A stretch of DNA of 64,000 nucleotides from Chiridota heheva (GCA_020152595.1 JAIGNY010001609.1:215001-279000), one strand, 5' to 3'. Positions 22,138 through 33,295 are shown, numbered from the stretch's first letter. Notes: a model not told the origin generated them from the letters alone. A program made the numbers and translations.

Positions 22138-22950
22138 GTCATGATCATAGAATTTAAGTAAACGGAGAATGATCGATCGGTGAGTGAAGCCAACATATAT
22201 TAAGAAAAGTCACCCAAATCATGATTTTCCATATTGACTATAATGATTACGAACTATAAAAGTCACTTTATTTAAAAACATGTTGCTTCAGTTTTTTTCT
22301 TTTCCCAATATGTTATGTGACTTTTGGTATTCTAGATAATATAAAGTTATGAGGAAAATTCAATATCATCCTAAGTGGACTTTTTGACCAATTTGGGCAG
22401 ATTTTTTAACCTTAGGCTACGTAAATTGGCAAAATACATCCAGCTTACCGTAGCTCTGTGTTAGATGAAAACAAAAACTCGGATTTTATATTTGTTGAGC
22501 GTCCAAATCGCACGGCGTGTACATATTGTTTCAAACTTTGTGAATAAATCATATTTTGCGGATGAGATCATTTGTAGCATGATAAGGTTATTTTGAATGT
22601 TTACGTTGCAGCAACTTAACACTGAGGCCTGGGTAGATTTGCTGATTTGCATGGCCTAAGGTTAAAAAATTGGCCCAAAATTCCACTTTTGTGTTAGGAC
22701 GACAAAGATTTTCCCGTTAACTTCATATTATCTAGAATACCAAAAGTTGCATAACACATTAAGGAAAGAAAAATATTGAAGTGACAGTTTTTTGAATAAA
22801 GTGACTTTTATAATTCGTTATCGTTACAGTCAATGGGGAAAATTGTGACTTGGGTAACTCTCTTCAATACATGTTGGCTTCATTTACTATCACAGCAGTC
22901 ATTGGGAGCTTAGCATTCTCTGTTTACTTCAATTCTATGGTCATGATAGA
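22138..22950. mobile_element. Foldback element with ~290-bp inverted arms
   Basis: The left arm (about 22138-22425) pairs with the right arm (about 22648-22950). Paired landmarks are 'cagtcatgatcatagaattt' with 'aattctatggtcatgat', 'gacttttggtattctagata' with 'tatctagaataccaaaagtt', and 'ttttttaaccttaggc' (22402-22417) with 'gcctaaggttaaaaaa' (22654-22669). The loop is about 220-235 bp. There is no reading frame in arms or loop. It is a long-inverted-repeat non-autonomous transposon, or a source of hairpin RNA if transcribed. Confidence 0.8.
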
Positions 22951-23039
22951 TACATGTATTTTAAGTGTCCATATTTTATTATCAAATGGATTGTTGCTCT
23001 GTGAATTATAATCAAAACACATTTGATGCATTCATGATA

Positions 23040-23455
23040 AACAGTGGCAATGCTAATTCAAGCATCGATAACACTAGATCAAGCATCGATAGCACTAAAT
23101 CAAGCATCGATAACACTAAATCAAGTATCGACAATGCTAGATCAAACAGCGACAACTCTGGTTCGAAGAGTGACAACGCTAGTTCAAACTGCGACAACGC
23201 TAGTTCGAACACAGACAACGATAATTTAAACAGCAACAACGCCAGTTTAAACAGCGACAACGCCAGTTTAACAGCGACAACGCTGGTTCAAACAGCAACA
23301 ACGCTGGTTCAAACAGCGACAACGCTGGTTCAAACAGCGACAACGCTGGTTTAAACAGCGACAACGCTGGTTCAAACAGCGACAACGCTGTTAAACAGCG
23401 CAAAGCTAGTTCAAACAGCGACAATGCTAGTTCAAACAGCGAAAACTCTTTAAAT
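23040..23455. repeat. 21-bp minisatellite with intact frame
   Basis: Unit 'ttcaaacagcgacaacgctgg' style, 21 bp. Because the unit is seven codons long, several frames stay open (129 codons at 22965-23354 with an SSIDNTK-type period). I see no splice sites or flanking coding sequence, so I call it a repeat. Early units carry ATCGAT and later units GCGACAACGC. Confidence 0.85.
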
Positions 23456-23840
23456 TTTGTTTTTATCTTGAAAAGTAAAGATTATTAATTGTGTTAAACA
23501 GTCTCTGTGGGATGTACGTGGTGGCGGTTTCATTGATACCATATATTTGGATGTAATGTACTATTCTGTGAGTGTAGGGGATGATTGGTTTCTAAGTTCA
23601 AACAGCGACAATGCTAGTTCAAACAGCGACAACGCTAGATCAAACAGCGACAACGCTAGTTTAAATAGCGACAACTCTTGTTCAAATTTTGTTTTATCTT
23701 GAAAGGGTAAAGATTCATAATTATGTTAAACAGTCTCTGTAAGATGTACGTGGTGGCGGTTTCATTGATATTATATATTTGGATGTAATGTACTATTCTG
23801 TGAGTGTAGGGGATGAGTGGTTTCTACATGTATTTATAAG
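23453..23840. repeat. ~240-bp duplication containing the minisatellite edge
   Basis: The sequence after the main array ('gttaaacagtctctgtggga', 'gtacgtggtggcggtttcat', 'ctattctgtgagtgtagggg', about 23453-23597) recurs at about 23690-23838. A second short block of 21-bp units (23598-23695) lies between. The repeat edge and its flank were duplicated together. Confidence 0.85.
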
Positions 23841-25034
23841 ATTGAAATATAGACCTTTTCAAATCTGAATCATCAATTTCCGGAAAACTAATTTCAATAA
23901 TGTCACATGGCCAAAATTCACTTGTTCATGATGCACATCATATAATTAGGGGAAGCTTATCAACCAATCAAACACTGGAGAATTCTTTGCCGTGTGCACA
24001 ATTAAAGCGCCTGGTCAAATTATGAAAAAAATGCTTTCAAACGCTAAACATATGAGCGTTACACATAAAGGTAATACGCGCACGCATTGTTCCTTGCAAT
24101 TTACCTCCAGTCACTGCAGCTGATAGGTTTGGTAACAAAAGGGTAAATTACTCCAGAAGTACTGAAGTAATCATATTCGGCTGAAATAGGTATAAAAAGT
24201 CTTCACTGTTGATCCACCCACACTTTGATGACGGAACAGCGATTGTATGATGAAATCATTTATCTATGTGCATTCATATACCTGAACTTGTTTGCTTACA
24301 GTGTATTGTTAACTTGGCTTATGATTTACTTGACATGTTTTTGTCCCCAACTCTCAAGTTTCATTTGTAGTGTTTGCCCACAGATAAAATGATTATAAGA
24401 CATGTATGAACGGAAAATATTGAACTATTAAACAAATGTGTTCAATTTCTTTTAAAATAAATAAAAACCTGTGCAGTATCATGAGAGAGACGATATCGTC
24501 CCACGACAGTTCTCAAAAACGTCAGAGAGTACATGACATGTACCCACTGACGTTACCAGCTGACTTTATTTGAATCAAAATGCCAGTTGATAACCAGCAG
24601 GTTTTGGTGATGGCTTTTGACATGAGTTGGTGTGTAAATTGACAGAAATTAAAGAATGTTTTGTAGCAACTTTGAAGGTCAAAGTTATGAAATTTTAGGT
24701 GTATTTCTAAGCACTCTAGTCATTCGTAATAAAAGCTTGCTCGAAATTTACTGCATTTTAGTTTGTCAGTTTAAGTGGTGTTTTGTATGGGGATAATTGT
24801 CTGTTTTCATTTACAATAATTTTGTATAAAATGTACATAACTCAAAAGGTTGATAGAATTTGCTCTTGTAGCTGGCTGTTAATAAGCCAAAAACAGGTTT
24901 TATTTCCTCAAAAATTAAAGCGTGTTTGCTATGAATTTTCACCAAAAATCCACTAGAAATTAAAAATAAAATAGAAGAATGTTTATGAATATGGTTACAG
25001 GTCTTTTTTCTAAACTGTATGAGGGTGTTTCAGT
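23841..25034. other. Intergenic stretch without recognised feature
   Basis: AT-rich intergenic sequence. No exon, RNA gene or structured repeat recognised. Confidence 0.45.
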
Positions 25035-25042
25035 TGACGTCA
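25035..25042. promoter_or_regulatory. CRE-like palindrome TGACGTCA
   Basis: A perfect cAMP-response-element consensus lies 124 bp upstream of the ATG of the THAP-like remnant, in a locally CpG-richer stretch. Chance occurrence in 64 kb is possible. Confidence 0.3.
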
Positions 25043-25165
25043 TGAGGTCGCGTGACTTTGTTTACATCACCATTTTGTCGGGCGAGAACGATCGTCTGCT
25101 TTACATTTATTTAGACTTACAAATGCTTGCATGTTGTTATGTAACATCATTTTGGTGAGATAATT

Positions 25166-25282
25166 ATGGCGGAATCTTGCTGTGCTGTTGGTTGCATTAA
25201 TAGATGTGTGCCGGGGAATAAAAAGATGTTTTCTCGATTTTCATGTGATCAATGGCTTCCAGATGGATTAAAAGTCACGTGA
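25166..25282 (+). pseudogene. THAP-domain-like N-terminal remnant
   Basis: An ATG opens a 38-codon frame, MAESCCAVGCINRCVPGNKK followed by MFSRF, ending at TGA (25280-25282). An initial Met, then CCxxxC, then an asparagine-arginine pair and an [MF]xRF element are the start of the THAP zinc finger, found in P-element-type transposases and host THAP proteins. The second CxxH half of the finger is not present before the stop, and after MFSRF the similarity ends. It is either a broken THAP copy or a lone first exon whose remaining exons are not visible. Confidence 0.45.
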
Positions 25283-25522
25283 TGTAATCCCTCTATTGTT
25301 CTTTTCCCTGCCAGTTTTCTGTTTGAGAAATCAACAAAAATTCTTGCTGAAAAATTTGGCTGAAAAATAATGGTTTTTGGAATTGAATACAATGTACAAG
25401 TCAGGTTTAGATCTATGAATATTTTAATTGATATAAATATTACAAAGGAAAATAAAGGTCATGAAAATTTGAACTTTTTTGACTGATTGATTGGATGTAG
25501 CATAATGTGATCAAAAGTGTAT

Positions 25523-25994
25523 AGGTAGCACGGAACTAATTAGGTATCACTCCTCCATCAAAAAATGAGAACCCTCAGAGAAAAGGCTAATAAAAATATT
25601 CTCGAGAGGTCCCATGTCATGGGACAGGAAGCTGAGAAGTTGAAAATCTCAGGAATGGTAGAGAAAGGATAGGTCTTGACTATGCATACCAAACTTGACG
25701 AGATATGTTTCAGTAAAAGTTTCATGGGGAACTATTTTACCATGGACCCATACCCAAATTTGAGTGATTTGGTGAGGGTGTATAGCACCTCTTCACTTCA
25801 GCTTAAAAAAAAGGGCCAAAACCTCTGGTGACTCCCTATTGAGAGTACTCTCATCCGAGAGATATCAGATGGTACTTTTTGGAAAACATCACAAAAGATC
25901 CCAATTCTATAAGATTCTGGTACAAAAAGGACCCCGAACTTGACTCTTTCATCATAGGCTTCAATAGGGCGAATAATTAGTTCCGTGCCACCTG
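25523..25994. mobile_element. MITE with 20-bp terminal inverted repeats
   Basis: Left AGGTAGCACGGAACTAATTA and right TAATTAGTTCCGTGCCACCT are inverted repeats with one mismatch, 472 bp apart end to end. There is no open frame. The target duplication is unclear (TA or GTA at best), so the superfamily is open. Confidence 0.75.
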
Positions 25995-26677
25995 TAATAT
26001 GAAGACTTTTAAGTCATGTGCTTAGTCATGTGTTAAAAAAAAAGTATTACTTCATTATGAATATGCAGTTTCTTATATCTGTAACTTTGATACTTGTCAG
26101 ACTAGTGTTGAAATTTAGTTGAACTCTGGCAAATTTTTGTTGTACTCTGGAATTTTTTTGTTGTAGAACATGAAGATTATTTCTAGGAAGTGAGAAAAGT
26201 AAGAAAATATTGCATTGGTTTTTGGCCGAACACATCGTTTAGTTCGGTACATGTTATGCTAGGTGTGCCTGTCATACACTTGATTCTCTTATGTATATTT
26301 TTCATATTCCTTTGATTCAAGAATTGGTTTATATTTGGTGATTTTTAGGTACTCGTAATTATTCATTTCTATTCTTGTATATCTGGATAAAAGAATCAGT
26401 GATGCCACCAAATTCAGTCAAAACTTGGCCATTTTTTACAGCTTTCGTTTTTAATTTACAGGGCTTAGTATTCCATTGTGCAAATTTCTATTAATAATTA
26501 GTGGAATCCTCTATTTTATCATTATTGTCTTTGAGCCTTTTAAAAGTTTGAAGAAAAGCAGCTGACTGTGACAAAAGGGTTTTGTGGAGAGAAATTTTTA
26601 GGTCATTAATGGCTTAAATTCGAAGAACAAATTTCATACAAATTCATAATGACTCATTGGATGTCTGAAACTTATAT
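25995..26677. other. Intergenic stretch without recognised feature
   Basis: Nothing recognised beyond ordinary AT-rich sequence. Confidence 0.45.
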
Positions 26678-26782
26678 TACCCAACAAACAGGGAGGTCTT
26701 GAAGCCTAACCCTAAACCTAACCTGTTAGGGTGAGGATGATTCGCGTGAAAACTTTTAAAACCTCCCTGTATGTTGGGCAAT
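26678..26782. mobile_element. 105-bp MITE (copy 2)
   Basis: Starts 'acccaacaaacagggaggtc' and ends 'aacctccctgtatgttgggc', ~24-bp inverted repeats with few mismatches around a ~55-bp core containing 'taaccctaaacctaacctgt'. It is the better copy of the element at 10806-10893. The telomere-like core is part of the element. Confidence 0.8.
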
Positions 26783-27164
26783 ATTTTACTTTTTCTCTGA
26801 AACTTACTACATCACAATCTGTGCATGTTTGAAAAAATCTAGGAAATTTATTCAGTCGTTACTTGGAAACTAAAACGGCTCTTAAAAATTTTTGAGACTT
26901 CTGCCTTGAATTTAATTCCTGTCTTAAGAACGCAATCAAAGAGCAAAATTTGTGGGTGTCACTGGTTCTTTAAGAAAGCTAGTAATCATGATTTAATTTA
27001 GAGATTTTACTGCGATTGAGGATGGAACAATTTATTGTTGGGTATGTACTTGATTGACATGGATAAGAAAACATTTTTCAAGTACGAATAATAGTCTGTA
27101 AAAGCTCTATGGATAGCTACACAGGCTTCTGTAAATTAAGAGTAAATTTGCATATCAAGATACA

Positions 27165-27345
27165 TTTTGCATATAAAATTTGCATATCATTAAAACAGCC
27201 CAATGATGGTCCTCACATTTACACATCACAAACTTGCAGATCAAGATAATACTTGCATATCTACTTTGCATATCAAAATTATGTAAAACAGCCCAATGTG
27301 TGGTCCTCTTATTCATACTGTACATCGCAAACTTGCAAATCAAAA
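27165..27345. repeat. ~95-bp tandem duplication with TTTGCATAT motifs
   Basis: Two units share 'ttgcatatcaaaat', 'aaaacagcccaatg', 'tggtcct' and 'cacaaacttgca'. The TTTGCATAT words resemble POU/octamer sites, but they are common in AT-rich DNA. Confidence 0.75.
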
Positions 27346-27892
27346 CCTGATGATCGAAAAATCTGTTAAACTGTCCATTTTAAGCAATTTTTGTGGAATT
27401 TATTTTACTTTTAACAGATGTAAAAACATTGTTGTCTCTAGCTGTCCATTGACTTTTTTTCATGGCTATAGTCTATTGTAAATGTTACTGTAATGTGATT
27501 GTTGTATGTGTGCACAGTATGTAAAACACAAGAAAAAATATGGCAACATATCTTGCCTGCATCTTGTACATCAATATATTTTGTATTCATACAGAATGAA
27601 ATAGACCAGAAATCTCTTCTGTAACATTGCGTCTGTTGTGTACATGTTGTGTTATATTGATAGGTTGAAGGCACCCGAGGCGTAGGAGCGGGAAGGGGGT
27701 TTGGGGGGGAGGGGGGCAAACTGCCTGAGAGAATGTCAGCTAGTTCCCGTTGAATGTTGCAGAGTTGGGAGGTCAAATTGACAGCAAATTTGTATAATTC
27801 AAGGAAACTTGTAAAATTATTGGAAATTTTTGTAAAATTTGGCAACATTCCCAAAAACTGGAGACCCCTACCAAAAATTGACCAAACATTTC

Positions 27893-27990
27893 TCGAATGT
27901 CAAGGAAAATTGCCTTAATATGAAGGAAATTTCCCTTAGATGAAGGAAAATTACCTAAGATAAAGGAAATTTCCTTAAAATGTAGAAAAT
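27893..27990. repeat. ~20-bp minisatellite, 4-5 copies
   Basis: Units read 'tgaaggaaatttcccttaga' with variants. Confidence 0.8.
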
Positions 27991-28754
27991 TCCTCCCCCT
28001 CCCCCTCCCCAAAAAAAGAAATGAAGAAATTTCTCCAAAATTGGGAATTTTTTTCCAAAAATTGAAGGAGATTTCTCCATTTGCAGCAATGTTTGATGGA
28101 AACTCAAAGCCTCTGAATAGCACCAAACATTCCTCAGTTTAGGGGAGCCTTCAGACTCACACAGATGCACTTGCATTCCGTGTGGGTTACCCTTTTCAAA
28201 TATCGTTCACAGGCCCTTTGTCCAAAAATCGTTGATCTGCCATTGTGAATTGACTCTTGACATAAGTAAATCAGTTATGGTTATGAAACATTTCTGTTTT
28301 AATCCATGGATGGAGTAGGGGTGTGACACCCTCTTTCCTTGCCCCACCCACAATAATGAAAGGAAAAGATGTTCTTTAGTACTCTTTGAGTTCATGGTAA
28401 GACCCCTATTTTGAAAGGTTGAGTCAGAGTGGGTGGCATCAAGCAACAGCCCCACAGTAAATTGGGCCTCACACCTGAAGTTAAAATAAAATTAATCCTT
28501 TCCTGGGCCATAAAGGAACATAAGGCGGCCGTGCAAATCCCAGGTTTCTTTGGTGAAATGCAGATAAGAATCCACCATTATTTGCAGCATAGGCGGGATT
28601 TGAAGAAGCACTTTTTTCTTTGAGAGTTTGTATCTTTTGTATGGTGATTTTGTGCATCTTTGTGTACCCCCCACTTTTCAACCCCACCCCCTCCCCCTTT
28701 TGGTGAGAAAATCCCTCCTCACCCCCTTCCTTTTGGTGAGCAAATCCTTCCCAT

Positions 28755-28812
28755 GCTCCCCAGCATTGCTGGTACTCATTTAACAGGCGAGTGGACTGAA
28801 GTAAGAGGACTA
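28755..28812 (-). mobile_element. SINE fragment, minus strand
   Basis: 'ccccagcattgctggtactc' and 'gcgagtggactgaagtaa' are the reverse complement of the body of the SINE at 52409-52690 ('gagtaccagcattgctgggg', 'tttagtccactc'). Only about 55 bp remain. Confidence 0.7.
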
Positions 28813-31723
28813 CGGTGTTGAGATGGACATTCTACTAATGGTACAAGGTTCCCTTTCTCTGATGGCCTCTCCCCTCCCTCTACTTTAGCATCCCTGGGCC
28901 CTCTCCAGCTGTTTGAGATAAGCATCCCAGCTCGGGAAGAATATAGGACAAATGTCTTTCTTAAGGACAACAAAAAAGGGCTCGGAGAAAAAGACAAAAA
29001 AAGTTATGAAGACGCTAAACAGTCCGTAGGCATGTACTGATGTAAGAGCCTGCATTTTAACTTTAAGGGCAATTTTTTCTTCAAAAGAACAAAAATTGAG
29101 AAGGGAAAAAATTGTTTTGGGAGAAGTGGGAAAAAGTTTTAAGAGAAAAAAGTTTTCGGAGAAAAGTTCAGGGTTAGGATTAGCCTCTAACCCTGTCCCT
29201 TATATCAGAAGTGGAACCTTCACCTTTGTTGTATGAGCTTGACTCTCTGCCACAAAGCTTCTTTACACGTCTACACAAGTAAAGGATAGTATGAATGGTC
29301 ATTAAAACAAAATTGGAGAAGAAACAAATTTTGGAGAGGAAACAAACAAGTTTTGGAGAAATAATGTTTAATGTTAAATTCAAGCACTTACATACCTACT
29401 GACTTTAGGGTTAGAGTTAAGAATTAATTTTTACTCTAACCCAGGGGCATATCTAGCATTTCATTTTTGCGGGGGCTTAAGACCCCTAAAAGTATAAACT
29501 TTCTTTCAGGGGGAGGGAGAAAACCAGACGCATAAAAATGTTTGGACCTTTCTCCCCATCCCCCAAAAAAAAAAAAAAATTAATGATAATAATGATAATA
29601 AAAATGCCAACGTCTGTTTTTATGATTCATTTGTTGTTTCAGTTAATTAAGTTAATGGCTTTCACAATTTTCGTATTTGTTTATTCATTAACTTTGTGAT
29701 GGTGGTGGTTGATGGTGGCGGAGGCGGCGGCGAGGTCGCTTTTCCTCCACTTGCCCCTCAAGAAATGTTTGTAAAGTGATATATTTTGTCTGATAGACTT
29801 ATTGCCCTCCATGTGACAAAATTGCCCCTTTCTTGCCTCCATGAACAAAATCCTGGCGACCGCCGCTGGTGGGGAAAGTCTGCCTGTGGGAAAGCTCAAC
29901 ATCTATTATCCCTCAGCTAACGGACGCGAGAGAAAGCTGCAAATCCACGAACCTTGTTAATGCACAGGCATGTTTAATTTGAAATAGTAAAAAGGTGAAG
30001 AAAAAAAGACTACAATACATGACCTGTCCTTCTCCTTAAAAACTTTGTTCCAGAAAATCATAACCACAAACTTAGTGTAGAAAATAATGAGACCACTTAT
30101 CCTAATTAAAATAATCACAATAAGAAGTTCATCCATTCTTAATACGATACTCAATACCAAATTCCACAACAACTCAGGACCAACAGGAGAACAAGTGCAA
30201 TGGAGCCATTTATAAGGGAAATTTGAACCTAATTTTTTGTGATTTTCAGAATGAAGAAAATAAAGAGGAAAAGTGTGATACAATCTGTTTATTTATCAGG
30301 TCGGGTCTGACTGTTTGAAAATTTACGGAGCAGAACTATGATTTTCTGTAAAAGTGAATAAAATCTACAACAAAATAATCATCTGAAATTAATTGAGCTA
30401 CCGAGCTTCCATCGTAAATGTAAAATAACCATATATGATTGCAAGTGAACACACAATTACAATGACGCATATCGTGTACATCTTCTTAAAAATTATGCAG
30501 ATATGCCCACTTTCTTCCTTGCTATGAAAACATGTTATATACCAGCTGCACTTATGGTTCAGAGATCAATTGGTTCCGTAAACAATTTACCCACGCAATA
30601 TTTATATTTACCGTGCATGAGTGACATCAAAGGTCAATAGTGGTCAATTGTTTTTTTACTGAACCGCCGAAAATGGCCAAAAACGGCGGTCGGGGAATAA
30701 AGGAGATGTACACAACATGGGGGTCGTCGCCTGCGTATTCGGTTGTGATAGCAATGCTATCACGAAACGCTTAATACGACCCGGACGAGAACACAGGTAC
30801 GACGTACGGACAGACATAACATCTACAACCAAGTCAATGTCCACGGCCTTTGATAACCAGTTGTGGTACTCTGGCGTGTCTACCCAACCCAGGCTTGGGC
30901 CCAGGGCCTCGTATATGATTGATTCATCACGTCCATTTATCACTGGACTGCTGGATAATGTACAACACAATTAGGGTGTGTCTCCTTTCATCCAATCACA
31001 AATTGGATGTGTATAAAAAGGGTATAAATCTGCGAATAGTGCTTTACCATCTTATTGATCATTACGATCAAGAAGCTGCATTAAAATTTGTCCTAAACAC
31101 CCGATTATATACAAGAAAACTGGTCGGGTAATCAAGTTACGTACCCCCGCTTTCAATTTGCATTGCTTGCTTACTCTCGCATTTAATCAAATGATACAGT
31201 TTCCAAGCTCTTCAACGCGATTCACGCATTCATTAAACTCAACTTGGATGATTGTTAGGCATTCAATCGTGTCTGAAAATTTCCTGCTATGCTTGAAAGT
31301 CGATATTACTTTTGTGGTTTTTCAGATTGTGGAGGTGAGATCATGCATCATTAGACAGGTATACCCCCAATTTGGACAACTTATCCATGAGTCAGCTAGA
31401 TCATCATGTAATTCTGATATTGGCCTAGTGTTCCAGTTCCACCATCCTCTCTCAAAAATTACAGATTGTTTGCCATAAATGTTCTTTTCCATTTTAATTT
31501 TGTGATTGGGATCCGGGATTTGGATTTGTCACATTTCAGCATGACACCATGGTTACTTTACCCACTATTGAGAAATGAGGATTTTTTCTCCTCAACCTCT
31601 CTCTCGTGAAATAAAAGAGGGCGGGCTCTTTGTGAAACTTTGATTATAAACTAGCATGATACTACCACTATGCAATAAGTGCTACTGCAAAGAGAAATTG
31701 AAGAAAACGTTCTTTCAACTCTT
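28813..31723. other. Intergenic stretch, mostly featureless
   Basis: No gene that I can defend. At 30717-30974 a CpG-richer segment holds opposing open frames of 85 and 104 codons with no recognised family. Just before it is a 7-bp stem, ACCGCCG...CGGCGGT (30663-30690). The segment may be a relic of a mobile element or an unrecognised small exon. Confidence 0.35.
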
Positions 31724-31899
31724 CCTGCTGTAAATTCCAGTTCAACCATTTGAAGTTTTCAACAAGGTTGAACTGAGTTTAAACTGGGTTTAAATAGGGC
31801 ATAGTAGATAACCTAGTTTAATCCAGTTGTTCCAATTTCCATATTGACCTAGTTGGAAAAACCCAGTTCAACCCACTTGAACTGGAATTTTCAGCAGGG
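31724..31899. mobile_element. MITE left of the 20-bp minisatellite
   Basis: Begins CCTGCTGTAAATTCCAGTTC and ends GAACTGGAATTTTCAGCAGG, near-perfect inverted repeats. The 176-bp body is rich in inverted variants of 'ggttgaactgggttt'. A second copy is at 32382-32560. Superfamily unknown. Confidence 0.8.
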
Positions 31900-32381
31900 A
31901 AGTGAGGATACCTGGGCAGGAGTGAGGATACCTGGTCAGGAATGAGGATACCTGGGCAGGAATGAGGATACCTGGGCAGGAATGAGGATACCTGGGCAGG
32001 AATGCGGATACCTGGGCAGGAATGAGGATACCTGGGCAGGAATGAGGATACCTGGGCAGGAATGAGGATACCTGGGCAGGAATGAGGATACCTGGGCAGG
32101 AATGAGGATACCTGGGCAGGAATGAGAATACCTGGGCAGGAATGAGGATACCTGGGCAGGAATGAGGATACCTGGGCAGGAATGAGGATACCTGGGCAGG
32201 AATGAGGATAACTGGGCAGGAATGAGGATACCTGGGCAGGAATGAGGATACCTGGGCAGGAATGAGGATACCTGGGCAGGAATGAGGATACCTGGGCAGG
32301 AATGAGGATACCTGGGCAGAAATGAGGATACCTGGGCAGGAATGAGGATACCTGGGCAGGAATGAGAATACCTGGGCAGGA
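31900..32381. repeat. Highly homogeneous 20-bp minisatellite, 24 copies
   Basis: Unit AATGAGGATACCTGGGCAGG, about 24 times with only a few single-base variants. The homogeneity points to recent expansion or ongoing conversion. The 192- and 194-codon frames on the minus strand (periods such as CPGILIPAQVSSFLPRYPHS) exist because three 20-bp units make 20 codons without a stop; they are not genes. Confidence 0.95.
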
Positions 32382-32560
32382 CCCTGCTGTAAATTCAACC
32401 AATTTGAAGTTTTCAACAAGGTTGAACTAGTTTGAACTGGGTTCAAATAGGGAAAAGTAGATAACCTTGTTCAACCCAGTTCAATCCAGTTGTTTCAATT
32501 TCCATATTAACCTAGTTAAAAAAAAAACTAATCCCAGTTAAACTGAAATTTTCAGCAGGG
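32382..32560. mobile_element. MITE right of the 20-bp minisatellite
   Basis: Same family and orientation as 31724-31899, from CCCTGCTGTAAATTCAACC to TTCAGCAGGG, with scattered differences. The two MITEs bracket the minisatellite exactly, with no other sequence between. Confidence 0.8.
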
Positions 32561-32829
32561 CTTTCAGTTTCAGCAATAAAAAATATTCATTATCATCAAA
32601 ATTTGAATCGATAAAGGAGGTTGTGGAAGCATGCAATCTTAATTGATTTAAAACAGGCTGGATGGGCACTGGTGTAATCAGGTTTTCCTTTCACTTCAAG
32701 GCCGAGAGTCACGAATTACTTAACAGGTAGGTATAAAACTTTTTATTCCTTCATCACCCAGTCCTGATTACGGTGTTTCATAGAAAAGTATGACCACATT
32801 TACCCTAGTATTAGTTATGTTCCATTTCC

Positions 32830-33080
32830 CATAGCAGGGATCCTCCCATAGTTACGTTCTCTTCCCTCATTCCTCTCTTTTCATTGCTGTTCCATTTCCC
32901 CTTCCCTGCCATTTCCACATAGCATTTCTCCTATTTTCCCCTTCCCCTCGTATTTCCACTTTCCTCCCTTTACACTTTCCTCCCATTCTACTTTCCTCTC
33001 CCTTCCTATTCCGCCCCTTTTCCACACTTTCTCCTACAACTTTCCACCCCTGCTAGAATACCCGCCTCCCCTCTGCTCCC
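32830..33080. promoter_or_regulatory. Pyrimidine-rich tract upstream of NPEPL1
   Basis: About 250 bp almost entirely C and T on the + strand ('ttccccttccctgccatttc', 'cctcccattctactttcctc'). It ends about 215 bp upstream of the NPEPL1 start codon. Such tracts can form triplex DNA or bind promoter factors; a role here is inference. Confidence 0.4.
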
Positions 33081-33129
33081 GTTTTACCACCTCTAGCCGC
33101 TTTTCTGCGCTTTCATCATGATTGCGGTG

Positions 33130-33295
33130 TTGAAAGTGTGAAAACAAAATATGGCGCGAAATTGATGGCGCTACTACCCAATAACAATAGCTGCGATTTT
33201 AAGAACATGTTTTCTGCAAGTGCAAGCGTTAAACGTTCAGCATGAATTTCAATGAAAAGTTACCGCATAGACCTAAAAAAGATTAAAAAATAATC
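33130..33295 (+). promoter_or_regulatory. Probable NPEPL1 promoter / 5' UTR
   Basis: The segment just upstream of the ATG carries 'atggcgcgaaa', which includes the E2F-type site GGCGCGAAA (33153-33161) and a YY1-like ATGGCG. A second ATGGCG is at 33165, and a CCAAT core at 33178. No TATA box is at a suitable place. This fits a housekeeping-type promoter, but transcription start is unproven. Confidence 0.4.

Noticed and set aside
22965..23354. 129-codon serine/asparagine-rich frame
   Set aside because: Generated by the 21-bp minisatellite, with no supporting exon structure.
26700..26730. Interstitial telomere repeat
   Set aside because: The CCTAACCC-like words are the core of a MITE present in two copies.
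30717..30974. 85-codon frame beginning MGVVACVFGCDSNA, considered as a THAP finger or a small gene
   Set aside because: Only one CxxxxC pair loosely fits, no following THAP pattern, and the opposite strand is equally open; left unassigned.
31818..32446. Two ~190-codon minus-strand open frames
   Set aside because: They are translations of the 20-bp minisatellite; frames remain open only because three units make 20 codons without a stop.
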